From NCBI GenBank assembly GCA_025060055.1, contig JANXCK010000071.1:1-11939 (forward strand): DNA of 11,939 bases, written 5' to 3'. The translations under genes and the position numbers were made by a program. The DNA is from Fimbriimonadales bacterium. Its GTDB lineage: Bacteria > Armatimonadota > Fimbriimonadia > Fimbriimonadales > GBS-DC. The notes under the pieces were generated by a model. It made no database searches, was not told the origin of the DNA, and saw nothing but the letters and a program-made list of their open reading frames with translations. The stretch's first letter is position 1, and every line of letters begins with the position of its first letter. Shown in pieces: positions 1-7,065 of the stretch.

Positions 1-412
1 GAACCTTGCGATGCCCCTTGTGCGCTATCGGATGGGCGATTTAGTGGTGCTACCGCGCGGCGAGGCGGTGGAGCCGATTATCTGGGGCGAGCGTCCGTTT
101 CGTGGCGTGGTGGGACGCCAGTCCGATTACCTCGTCTCGCCTGACGGCGCGCGCTTGATGGGCATCGACCACTTCCCACGCGAGGTGGATAATGTGCTGC
201 GCATGCAGGTGGTTCAGCCATCGCTCGACTTCGTGCGCATATTAGTCATCCCTGCCGCAGGGTTTGGCGAAGCAAACATCGCCCAGATTATGCAGAACGT
301 GCAACGCAAACTGCCCAACAGCATGCGCGTGCAAATAGAAGTGGTGGACGAGCTGGTGCGCACCTCAACAGGCAAAACGCCGTATGTGATTCGGGAGTTT
401 GAAAATGCGTGA
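1..412 (+). CDS. PaaK/CapK-like adenylate-forming enzyme, C-terminal part
   Basis: Only the last ~136 codons are in the window; the frame is open to base 2 and the start lies to the left. The first visible residues, NLAMPLVRYRMGD, match the A8-type region of phenylacetate-CoA ligase (PaaK) and its CapK relatives, usually seen as PLIRYRTGD. The rest resembles the small C-terminal AMP-binding lid domain, including a late TGK whose lysine fits the conserved catalytic lysine of the superfamily. Such enzymes adenylate a carboxylic acid with ATP, and in many cases pass it to CoA. CapK-type members are common in capsule and exopolysaccharide clusters, where their substrate is usually unknown. The stop codon overlaps the next gene, a glycosyltransferase, which supports a polysaccharide role over phenylacetate catabolism. 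The family is fairly secure; the substrate cannot be told from this fragment. Confidence 0.8.
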   Translation, partial: NLAMPLVRYRMGDLVVLPRGEAVEPIIWGERPFRGVVGRQSDYLVSPDGARLMGIDHFPREVDNVLRMQVVQPSLDFVRILVIPAAGFGEANIAQIMQNVQRKLPNSMRVQIEVVDELVRTSTGKTPYVIREFENA

Positions 413-1535
413 CCGTGTGCGGGTGTTGGTGGTCGGACCCTCTCCTGATTTGAAAGGCGGTATCTCGCGGGTCATCCGACTGATGGTCACGCATGCCCCA
501 CCGGGGGTTGAGTTTCGTACAGTTGCGACAACGCTCCCCCAAAACTCACTGTACGCGGCAGAACACTTGAAGCGCAATCCCATCCAGTATTGCACAGTCG
601 CCATGCGCGGTTTACTGCACTTCGCGAAGTCCCTATCGGAAATAAAAGATATAGCGCGTAAGGGAAAGACAGATGTTGCTCATATTCACTTTGCCTCGCG
701 CGGTAGCACCTTCCGTAAGTACTTTGCCTCGCGCACGTTGCACAGGCATGGCGTTCGATACCTGCTCCATGCGCATGGTGGTGGCTACCGCGAGTTCTAT
801 CAGCGCGTTCCTCAGTTCGTCAAAAAGCGCATTCACTGGATGCTGCGCCACTCCGAAGGGCTGATTGTGCTTTCGGATCAGTGGCGTGAGTTCTATCGGG
901 GGCTGCTCGGCGACTGCGCGCGCCCTCTCTGGGTGATGCCGAACCCCGTAGAGTTGCCCGAACATTGGCGCGTAGACGCCTCCGATACACTGAAACTGCT
1001 GTTTCTCGGTAGGATGGGCGAGCACAAAGGCACAGACCGCATTCTGCGGGCGGTAACGCGCCTGCCCCAGCCGCTACGCGAGCGTGTGCGCCTGTATATG
1101 GCAGGCGACGGGGATGTGGACACCGTCCGACGCCTTGCCGTCGAACTGGGGCTGCAAGCGCAGGTGGACATTCGCGACTGGATTGAGGGCGCAGACAAAG
1201 AACGCTGGCTGCAGGAGACCGATGCCTTCATCCTGCCTTCCCGCGCTGAGGGTCTGCCGATGGCGATGCTGGAGGCGATGGCATATGGCAAAGCGTTGAT
1301 TGTCAGCCCCGTGGGGGGCATCCCTGAGTTTGTGAGCGAGGGACAGGAAGGAATTTTAGTGCCTCCCGACGACATCGACGCCATCAGCCATGCGATTGCG
1401 AAGTTGGCGGAGAACCCCGATTTACGCCGACAGATGGGGCTGGCAGCCCGCGCGCGCGTGGAGCCGTTGGATGTGAGGCGATATGTTGAGCGCCTGAAGC
1501 AGATTTATCATCAAGCCTGCCGCGAGCGCAGGTAA
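405..1535 (+). CDS. GT4-family glycosyltransferase (first of three)
   Basis: A 376-residue protein with the GT-B layout and usual length of GT4 enzymes, which are retaining cytoplasmic glycosyltransferases using nucleotide-sugar donors. The N-terminal acceptor domain begins VRVLVVGPSPDLKGG (about residues 5-19), a glycine-rich first strand and loop. The C-terminal donor domain starts near residue 195 with LLFLGRMGEHKGTD. The EX7E motif is in AEGLPMAMLEAM, with Glu282 and Glu290, followed by PVGGIPEF. ATG 405 is preferred because GGGAG lies 7 nt upstream; a TTG at 399 in the same frame would add two residues. The start overlaps the stop of the CapK-like gene by 8 nt, implying one transcript and coupled translation. 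The acceptor and linkage cannot be read from the sequence. It is more distant from the other two GT4 proteins here than they are from each other. Confidence 0.92.
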   Translation: MRDRVRVLVVGPSPDLKGGISRVIRLMVTHAPPGVEFRTVATTLPQNSLYAAEHLKRNPIQYCTVAMRGLLHFAKSLSEIKDIARKGKTDVAHIHFASRGSTFRKYFASRTLHRHGVRYLLHAHGGGYREFYQRVPQFVKKRIHWMLRHSEGLIVLSDQWREFYRGLLGDCARPLWVMPNPVELPEHWRVDASDTLKLLFLGRMGEHKGTDRILRAVTRLPQPLRERVRLYMAGDGDVDTVRRLAVELGLQAQVDIRDWIEGADKERWLQETDAFILPSRAEGLPMAMLEAMAYGKALIVSPVGGIPEFVSEGQEGILVPPDDIDAISHAIAKLAENPDLRRQMGLAARARVEPLDVRRYVERLKQIYHQACRERR

Positions 1536-1538
1536 AAT
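1533..1538 (+). promoter_or_regulatory. possible -10 box before the methyltransferase gene
   Basis: TAAAAT is followed by AGAAG, giving the same layout as the stronger TGnCATAATAG elements later in the window. Its first three bases are the stop codon of the upstream glycosyltransferase. No TG extension or good -35 box is visible, so this may only be a weak internal promoter. Transcription would start near 1545, about 12 nt before the ATG. Confidence 0.3.
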
Positions 1539-1556
1539 AGAAGAACGAGGTGAACG

Positions 1557-2564
1557 ATGAGGCAACTAAACGAGGTTGCATCGCAGCTTCAAGCAATATA
1601 CGAGCAGGCGCTTCGAGAAACCAATCGAGGGCGGTACCACGAGGAGTTGTGGAAGTACTACGGGCATTTGCGAACCCCTGCTGGCGCCCGCACGCGAGTG
1701 CGTTTTACTCAGGATTTGTGCCGATTAGCGCGATTCGAGCCCGAAGGGAAAGTGATATTAGATGCAGGATGCGGCTTCGGCGCAGTGGCTATTATCTTAA
1801 TGCTGATGGGAGCAAAGGAAGTGCACGGTATAGACATTCAGGAGTCGCGCTTAGGTACTTTTCAACAGATGATCGCGGATTTTGGCTTTTCCACTCTCGA
1901 GGCGCATCTCGCTTCTGTGGAACAGATACCGTATCCAGGTGGTTTTTTTGATATGGTTTTATCCAACGAAGCAATTTCCCATTATAAAGATGTGGACGCA
2001 TTTCTCAACGAATCAGCCCGTGTACTCAAGCGAGGCGGGAAACTGATTATCGCCGACGGCAACAACGGAGCCAATCCCCGAATCGCTCGGTTCAACTACG
2101 AGTTGTGGGATCGATTCGAGAATGGTCCACCAGGTATTATCGAGCATCATCATATCGTCAGACCTTATGTTGAGGCGCGTGCAGAAATTGTGCGAGAAAC
2201 CGCGCCCAACTTAGAGGAGGCTGTGATAATCCAGCTGGCGCGTAGTACCAGCGGAATGGTACGCTCGGAGATAGTCGAGGCTGTACACGAATATCTGCGC
2301 ACGGGCAAGATGCCTCAATCTTTCTATCGGCGCGGTACCTGCCCAATTGAACCGTACACGGGCGAGGTGATGGAACAACATTTCCATCCTGCTGAGTTGG
2401 CGCGCTACATAGAGCAGTTCGGATTTCGTGCCCAGTACTACGCCTACTTCGGAGGAGCGGGAGGCAACCCCTTCGTGCGCTTGGTGAATGCAATCGGGAT
2501 GGCGTTTTCTCCTCTCTCTGTAAGGTGGGCGCGCGCTTTTCGGATAGTTGCGGAGCGTCTCTGA
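1557..2564 (+). CDS. class I SAM-dependent methyltransferase
   Basis: 335 residues. Motif I is VILDAGCGFG (residues 66-75), the S-adenosylmethionine-binding glycine-rich loop. The acidic residue after strand 2 is in GIDI (91-94), and the region FDMVLSNEAISHYKD (131-145) followed by RVLKRGGKLIIADG (155-168) is typical of Methyltransf_11-type enzymes. An N-terminal extension of ~60 residues and a C-terminal extension of over 150 residues (from about 170) make it longer than a minimal methyltransferase and probably shape the acceptor site. The start is supported by GAGGTG a few bases upstream of the ATG. It lies 21 nt after the GT4 gene on the same strand, so a methyl cap or modification of the cluster's sugar is a reasonable guess, but lipid or quinone acceptors cannot be excluded. 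By eye its sequence looks more AT-rich and less codon-biased than the flanking genes. Confidence 0.85.
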   Translation: MRQLNEVASQLQAIYEQALRETNRGRYHEELWKYYGHLRTPAGARTRVRFTQDLCRLARFEPEGKVILDAGCGFGAVAIILMLMGAKEVHGIDIQESRLGTFQQMIADFGFSTLEAHLASVEQIPYPGGFFDMVLSNEAISHYKDVDAFLNESARVLKRGGKLIIADGNNGANPRIARFNYELWDRFENGPPGIIEHHHIVRPYVEARAEIVRETAPNLEEAVIIQLARSTSGMVRSEIVEAVHEYLRTGKMPQSFYRRGTCPIEPYTGEVMEQHFHPAELARYIEQFGFRAQYYAYFGGAGGNPFVRLVNAIGMAFSPLSVRWARAFRIVAERL

Positions 2565-2579
2565 ATGTTAGAGACCTCC
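2552..2579. terminator. hairpin across the convergent stop codons
   Basis: GTCTCT (2557-2562) pairs with AGAGAC (2570-2575) around a 7-nt loop. GGAG (2552-2555) pairs with CTCC (2576-2579) if C2556 is bulged out. The methyltransferase stop TGA (2562-2564) and the opposing glycosyltransferase stop TAA (2570-2568) both fall in or at the edge of the loop. There is no T-run on either side, so this is not a standard intrinsic terminator. It may protect both 3' ends or act as a weak bidirectional stop. Confidence 0.4.
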
Positions 2580-3716
2580 TATCTTGAGCGACTCGATGTA
2601 GAACCGCTCGTATGCCTGCACCATCACTTTCAGATCGAAATGCTCGCGTGCGTAACTGCGAGCTGCCTGGCTCAGCATTTGTCGGAACGGAGGATCAGCT
2701 ACTAATCGCCTCAAGGCATTTGCCAGCGCTGCTTCATCTTCTGGCGGAACCAGAAGCCCCGTGCGTTCGTGCTGAATGAGTTCGGGGACGCCGCCCACTG
2801 CCGTGCAAACAGGCGGTAGCCCTGCCGCCATCGCTTCCATCACCGAGAGCGGGTTGCCCTCGTAGTGCGAGGCAAGCACAAAAATGTCCGAAGCGTTCAA
2901 AATCGCAGGCACATCGCCTCGCCCGCCCAGAAAGCGCACGCGTTCGGCGATGCCCAGTCCTTGTGCAAGAGGTGGCAGCGTCTCGGCGAAGGCGGGGTTC
3001 GTGGGGTCGGGTGCGCCTACCAGCAAAAGTAAGGTATTTGCGGCCGCGTTGCCCAGCCGTGCATAGGCGCGCAGCAGCAACGGATGGTTCTTCTGCTCGC
3101 GCAACCCTGCCACACAGACAAGAAGCACGGTTTCCTCGGAAATACCTTCCTGTTGACGCCATGCAGCGCGCCCTGCAGGGTCGGCTGCATAACGCTGGGT
3201 CGGAATCCCGTTGGGAATCAGCGCTGCTGGCTCTCGTCGATACTCCTGCCGAAAGGTGCGTGAGACCTCTTCGGCAATCGAGACAGGCAGCACGCCGAAC
3301 CGATATGCCCACGCTTGTAGCCGACGCGCCCAGCGCGCCCCGATTTCGCCCTGCGCCACATTGTGGACAGTATGCACGATGAGACGCGGACGCGCCAGTA
3401 CACAAGCGGGGTAGACGTAGCGCCCGACGGTCTGGTGGGTATGCACAATGTCGGGGTTGAGCTGGCGTAACAGGCGTATCAGAGTGAGATAAGCGCGTGG
3501 CTCGAAGCCCATGCGCTTGTGAGCTGAGTGTATACGAACGCCGTGCCGTCGTAAATAGGCTTCCAGCGCCGACTGGCGGGGCGGGTGCAGGCTGATGAGG
3601 TGCGAGTCGAACCGCTCTGGGTCAAGGTGGGCGGCGAGGTAGGTTGCCATCCACTCCGCACCGCCCGTGTTGAACGCAGGGATTACCTGCACCGCGCGAA
3701 TGCGCCCATTTTTCAT
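2568..3716 (-). CDS. GT4-family glycosyltransferase (second of three)
   Basis: 382 residues from the ATG at 3716-3714, with GT-B fold signs from end to end: VQVIPAFNTGGAE (about 9-21) with the TGGAE phosphate-loop motif, IVHTH (90-94), AGLREQKNHPLLL (203-215), and the EX7E donor-site motif YEGNPLSVMEA with Glu286 and Glu294, then TAVGGVPEL. It is predicted to act in the cytoplasm, moving a sugar from a nucleotide donor to a lipid-linked or nascent glycan. The frame stays open 21 codons further upstream, but the inner ATG is chosen because it forms an ATGA overlap with the stop of the hydrolase gene, the usual sign of translational coupling, and because the GT-B first strand begins just after it. 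It is a close paralogue of the protein at 5902-7065, sharing EGNPLSVMEAMAAGLP and LGIAERVRF. The specific sugar is unknown. Confidence 0.92.
   Translation of the reverse strand: MKNGRIRAVQVIPAFNTGGAEWMATYLAAHLDPERFDSHLISLHPPRQSALEAYLRRHGVRIHSAHKRMGFEPRAYLTLIRLLRQLNPDIVHTHQTVGRYVYPACVLARPRLIVHTVHNVAQGEIGARWARRLQAWAYRFGVLPVSIAEEVSRTFRQEYRREPAALIPNGIPTQRYAADPAGRAAWRQQEGISEETVLLVCVAGLREQKNHPLLLRAYARLGNAAANTLLLLVGAPDPTNPAFAETLPPLAQGLGIAERVRFLGGRGDVPAILNASDIFVLASHYEGNPLSVMEAMAAGLPPVCTAVGGVPELIQHERTGLLVPPEDEAALANALRRLVADPPFRQMLSQAARSYAREHFDLKVMVQAYERFYIESLKIGGL
2818..2864 (-). repeat. inverted repeat arm 1 (within GT4 paralogue)
   Basis: Read on the minus strand, this 47-nt segment matches 6745-6791 on the plus strand at 44 of 47 positions. 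It encodes YEGNPLSVMEAMAAG, the donor-site motif shared by the two GT4 paralogues. The low synonymous divergence is notable and gives homologous ends about 3.9 kb apart in inverted orientation. Confidence 0.75.
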
Positions 3717-5797
3717 TCCACGCGCACCGTAAACTGCAGTGTACCCTGCCCACCTACAGGCACATTTGGCACAATCCACACTACTTGCCCGTTTTCAAGG
3801 CGCGCCTGCGGGTTGCTGCCCACCAGCGTCATCCCTTGCGGCAGGGGCACGGCAACACGCACGTTTGTGCCCGGCGCGGTGCCGCGGTTGCGGTAGGTCA
3901 CAGTGAACTGCACAGTCTGACCAGGCAACACCTGCGCGTTTTGAGGGCTGAGTTCCAGCGTAATCTCGGGCGCGCTGTAGAATACATGCCCTGTCTGGCG
4001 CGGGATCTGCACTACCGTGCCCGCGCGGATAAGGTTCCGATCCCAATCATACAAGTCGCGCGGCACAGTAAAGGTGAAATCGCGGTTGTGCGTTGGGTTC
4101 CACACCACAATCCCGTTCTCGTAGTTGCGCACGAACAGTCCGCCCGACACGATATCCCCGTTCAGGATACGGTAGTTCTCCGTCCAGCGTCCGAGCGGCA
4201 CAAACAGTTCAGGTGGAAAGAAACCGTTCGGGTATTCCTGCTGGTTCCTGCGTGGGTCGATGTAGACATAGGTATTATCGTGTTGAACGATCAAACACCC
4301 AGCAATCGCAAAGCGCAGTTTTTGCGGAGTGTCGGGTTGATGGAGCCAGAGTGTCGGTATCAGAATCATAATCTTGTCTGGATGCTCTGTCGCTAGGCGA
4401 ATCTGGTTTCGCAGTATCCACGCTGCCCAGTTTCCAGGTCCCGTGCCTACACCAGGCGTGCTGTTCGTGGCGTTGCTACCGTAGTCTTGGATGGTCGTAA
4501 GCCCCTGAGCCATTCGCGCGTGGGTAAAGGCGTGCTCCAGCAGAAAACCCGCGATGTACGGTAGCGTGGGAATGCCAGGCGCGTCGCTGGAGTATCCCGG
4601 TATCCCGCGTAGCCAATAGCCAGGTCCCATCGGGGCATTCACGATGAACTGCGTCCCGTTGAACTCAGTGCGTACCCGAGAACCTACGTACTCGAACCAG
4701 CCATTGAAGGCTTGCGCCCACAAGCCGTTATTAGGATAGTTCTGGGGGATGTTTTCGCCGGGCAACCCGTAGCGCATATTCACACCGTCCAAGTACACAT
4801 AGCGCGGTCGCCCGCAGCGGTTGAGAAAGTCGCGCAGACTCTGCCACGCTCGTTCACGCACCTCAGGGCGTCCTAAATCCATGTAAGTTGCGACATCCGA
4901 GGTGTAGGGTCGCCCTTGCTGGTCTCTGAGGAACCAGTCGGGGTGGTTTTGGCGTACATCGTCGTAGTTGTATAGGTCGCTGTTGTGGCGTGCATGAGGG
5001 GCGTGGAGCGTGCCAGCGCAGTAAACATATGGCGCCGATATAACGTCAGCGTAGTGTCTCCGAAATACTTGCTCCGCGTGCGGCATGCCTATTATAATCC
5101 CGAAGGGTAAGCCATTCAGGTACTGATATCCGTCACCATTACGATAGAGAAAAATCAGACACAGCTTCATACTGTTTGGCAGTGTGCTTGTGCGCATCAC
5201 GGTACGTGCGGAGATTGCGCGCACATCGTCGATCCAGAATCTTCCTGCTGCAGCACCTTGACCGATGTCAAAAGTTACAATAAGGCTAAATATCGGTAAT
5301 CTATTCGAGTAATCACCTGCGGGCACCACCGCGGAAACCTCTCGCCACTGATTGGTGCTTTGGTTGCTGGATTCGACAATCGTGTGCCAATTACCGCCGG
5401 TAACGATGCTAATACGGTAGGTTGCGTTCTGAAAACCTTCTGCACGGAACGCAAAGCGTACCAACACTGGTTCTCCTGGTGCAGGTTTTAGGAAGCTCTC
5501 ACTGCCGACGCCTGCTGAGAGGGAAACCCATCCTGCAGCACCCTCAGTGCGCTGAAACTCCAGCTGCTGACTGGCAAGCCCCTCATATTTCACCGCATAG
5601 TCCAGCGCAGTACGAAATGGGGTACGATCAACTTCGGGTGATGCGCCAATCCACCAGTTATCGTCGCGCCCATCCTTGTCGTGATCGATTTCACATCGCC
5701 CTGCATGGGCAAAGAAATCCAACTGCGCTATCTGCTGTGCCTGCCCTGCGAACGTCACGCACGCAAGAGTCGCCCAAAAGCCCAGAAAGCGTCGCAT
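3713..5797 (-). CDS. secreted GHL15-like glycoside hydrolase with DUF11-like tail
   Basis: 694 residues from the ATG at 5797-5795, chosen because AGGAGG lies 6 nt upstream and the next residues (MRRFLGFWATLACVTFAGQA) form a signal peptide; the open frame runs 9 codons further upstream. An aspartate-rich stretch DHDKDGRDD (about 38-46) resembles a calcium loop. Residues ~50-200 look like a jelly-roll carbohydrate-binding module ending in GRFWIDDVRAI. Residues ~210-610 resemble the hypothetical glycosyl hydrolase family GHL15: NHPDWFLRDQQGRP, MDLGRPEVRERAW, and YVYLDG, with Asp337 a candidate catalytic acid at a barrel strand end. FVRNYENGIVVWNP (~555-568) starts the beta-rich part. The last ~85 residues (PGQTVQFTVTYRNRG and on) are DUF11-like. 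It would act outside the membrane, perhaps cutting the cluster's own glycan. Coupled to the GT4 gene by an ATGA overlap. The substrate is unknown. Confidence 0.78.
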   Translation of the reverse strand: MRRFLGFWATLACVTFAGQAQQIAQLDFFAHAGRCEIDHDKDGRDDNWWIGASPEVDRTPFRTALDYAVKYEGLASQQLEFQRTEGAAGWVSLSAGVGSESFLKPAPGEPVLVRFAFRAEGFQNATYRISIVTGGNWHTIVESSNQSTNQWREVSAVVPAGDYSNRLPIFSLIVTFDIGQGAAAGRFWIDDVRAISARTVMRTSTLPNSMKLCLIFLYRNGDGYQYLNGLPFGIIIGMPHAEQVFRRHYADVISAPYVYCAGTLHAPHARHNSDLYNYDDVRQNHPDWFLRDQQGRPYTSDVATYMDLGRPEVRERAWQSLRDFLNRCGRPRYVYLDGVNMRYGLPGENIPQNYPNNGLWAQAFNGWFEYVGSRVRTEFNGTQFIVNAPMGPGYWLRGIPGYSSDAPGIPTLPYIAGFLLEHAFTHARMAQGLTTIQDYGSNATNSTPGVGTGPGNWAAWILRNQIRLATEHPDKIMILIPTLWLHQPDTPQKLRFAIAGCLIVQHDNTYVYIDPRRNQQEYPNGFFPPELFVPLGRWTENYRILNGDIVSGGLFVRNYENGIVVWNPTHNRDFTFTVPRDLYDWDRNLIRAGTVVQIPRQTGHVFYSAPEITLELSPQNAQVLPGQTVQFTVTYRNRGTAPGTNVRVAVPLPQGMTLVGSNPQARLENGQVVWIVPNVPVGGQGTLQFTVRVE

Positions 5798-5862
5798 CGT
5801 CTCCCTCCTCTCAGGTCGTTCCACAAACGCCCGAGCTTGTCGCCCGTATTTACACTGTTGGA

Positions 5863-5868
5863 ATTATA
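5863..5868 (-). promoter_or_regulatory. -10 box of the hydrolase operon promoter
   Basis: A perfect TATAAT on the minus strand (5868-5863), with transcription expected near 5856 and a leader of about 60 nt before the ATG at 5797. The -35 position at 17-nt spacing (5891-5886, TATGGC) is poor and overlaps the -10 box of the opposite promoter. Confidence 0.6.
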
Positions 5869-5884
5869 CCTCTGCCGCCGCCTG

Positions 5885-5893
5885 TGCCATAAT
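5885..5893 (+). promoter_or_regulatory. extended -10 promoter of third GT4 gene
   Basis: TGCCATAAT fits the extended -10 pattern TGnTATAAT with one change. The same core, TGTGCCATAAT, recurs before the ligase-like gene at 9295 and, with one change, at 7061. Transcription would start near 5900, only about 2 nt before the ATG at 5902, so the message would be nearly leaderless. The -35 position (5865-5870) is weak and overlaps the opposite -10 box. Confidence 0.55.
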
Positions 5894-5901
5894 TAGGGCA
5901 G

Positions 5902-7065
5902 ATGCAGGAACCGCGAGTCGTTTTCCAGGTCATCAACTCGCTGGGCACGGGCGGCGCAGAAAGCTTTGTGGTCAATCTGCTGCGCTATCTCAACCGTGAG
6001 AAATATCAACCTGTTTGTGTCTGTTTATCAGGTCCCAAGCACACGCATAACGAGGCGTTAGTGGAAGGGCTTGGAGTTCCGTTGTACTACCTGCGGGGGA
6101 GTAATCTAACGCTGGCGTGGTTGCACAATCGGATGTTCAACGCTTTGTTCAAGCAGTTCCGTCCCCAGATTGTGCATACGCACCTGAGCGGGATCCGCTA
6201 CGCGCTGCCGCTGGCGATAAAACATCGCACGCCCGTGCGCGTGCATACGCTTCACAACTTAGCAGAGAAGGAAATCGGTGAAAGAGCAAATCGACTGGTG
6301 CGCATCCTCGCTTTCCGCTACCGAATTGGCGGTTTTATCCCTGTGGCGATTGCCCAAGAGGTTGCCCGCACCGTTGAAGCTGTGTACGGCTACAAGAACC
6401 CACCCGTCATCCTGAACGGCATCCCTGTAGAAGAGTATACCCCGAACCCATCCCAGCGCATGGAATTGCGGTGCGAGTGCGGGGTGGAACCGAACGCCAC
6501 TGTGATCGTGCATATAGGGCGGTTTATGGAGCAGAAGAACCATCCCCTGCTGCTGCAAGCGTTTTCGCGCCTGCGCCGCGACCAGCCCGTTTACCTCTGG
6601 CTCGTCGGTGGCGGGGAGTTGCTGGAGCCAATGCAGCAGCTCGCGCGCGAGTTAGGCATCGCCGAGCGCGTGCGTTTCTGGGGGGTGCGTTCGGATGTGC
6701 CTGCCTTGCTGAGCGCCGCCGACATCTTCACGCTGCCCTCCCGATACGAAGGCAACCCGCTCTCCGTGATGGAGGCGATGGCGGCAGGGCTGCCTGTGGT
6801 CGCCACCGCCGTGGGCGGCGTGCCCGAGCTGGTGGAAGAGGGCGTATCGGGCTTTTTGACGCCGAACGAAGATGTAGAGGCATTGACCGCCGCGCTGCAA
6901 CGCCTCGTGGACAACGTTGAGCTGCGCCGACAGATGGGCGAAGCGGCGCTGAAGCGCGTCCGCGAAAAGTTCGATATCCGCCACACCGTGCGCGCCTACG
7001 AAGCGCTGTACGAGGAAATCTTGCAGCGCAGGCGACGCTCACTTCGAAGCCAGAATGTGGCATAA
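5902..7065 (+). CDS. GT4-family glycosyltransferase (third of three)
   Basis: 387 residues. VVFQVINSLGTGGAE (6-20) is the first GT-B strand and TGGAE loop; IVHTHLSGIRY (90-100) and RVHTLHNLAEKEIGE follow in the acceptor domain; IGRFMEQKNHPLLL (205-218) opens the donor domain; YEGNPLSVMEA carries the EX7E pair Glu283 and Glu291. The match to the protein at 2568-3716 is strong over the whole length, so the two are paralogues by duplication and probably use related donors or acceptors. The ATG at 5902 places the first strand correctly, yet it has no well-spaced Shine-Dalgarno site (AGGG is only 4 nt away) and sits just after a -10 box, so leaderless initiation is likely. The last 14 residues, a basic tail including RRRRSLRS, are encoded by the duplicated promoter block and are not expected to be part of the fold. 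Confidence 0.92.
   Translation: MQEPRVVFQVINSLGTGGAESFVVNLLRYLNREKYQPVCVCLSGPKHTHNEALVEGLGVPLYYLRGSNLTLAWLHNRMFNALFKQFRPQIVHTHLSGIRYALPLAIKHRTPVRVHTLHNLAEKEIGERANRLVRILAFRYRIGGFIPVAIAQEVARTVEAVYGYKNPPVILNGIPVEEYTPNPSQRMELRCECGVEPNATVIVHIGRFMEQKNHPLLLQAFSRLRRDQPVYLWLVGGGELLEPMQQLARELGIAERVRFWGVRSDVPALLSAADIFTLPSRYEGNPLSVMEAMAAGLPVVATAVGGVPELVEEGVSGFLTPNEDVEALTAALQRLVDNVELRRQMGEAALKRVREKFDIRHTVRAYEALYEEILQRRRRSLRSQNVA
6745..6791 (+). repeat. inverted repeat arm 2 (within GT4 paralogue)
   Basis: Partner of the 47-nt segment at 2818-2864 on the other strand, with three mismatches. It codes for the same donor-site motif in the third GT4 protein. The hydrolase gene and the divergent promoter region lie between the two arms. 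Confidence 0.75.

Noticed and set aside
2734..3405. A 223-codon open frame on the minus strand inside the second GT4 gene
   Set aside because: It lies in another frame of a clear GT4 gene; its translation is rich in Arg, Ala and Ser with no motif, as expected from a shadow frame in GC-rich DNA.
3717..3779. A longer N-terminus (21 more codons) for the second GT4 protein
   Set aside because: The ATGA overlap at 3716-3713 and the position of the first GT-B strand favour the inner start; the extension contains several cysteines and no homologous feature.
3785..4396. A 203-codon plus-strand frame opposite the hydrolase gene
   Set aside because: The minus-strand frame has a signal peptide, a strong ribosome binding site and recognisable domains; the plus-strand translation shows no family features and no ribosome binding site was identified.
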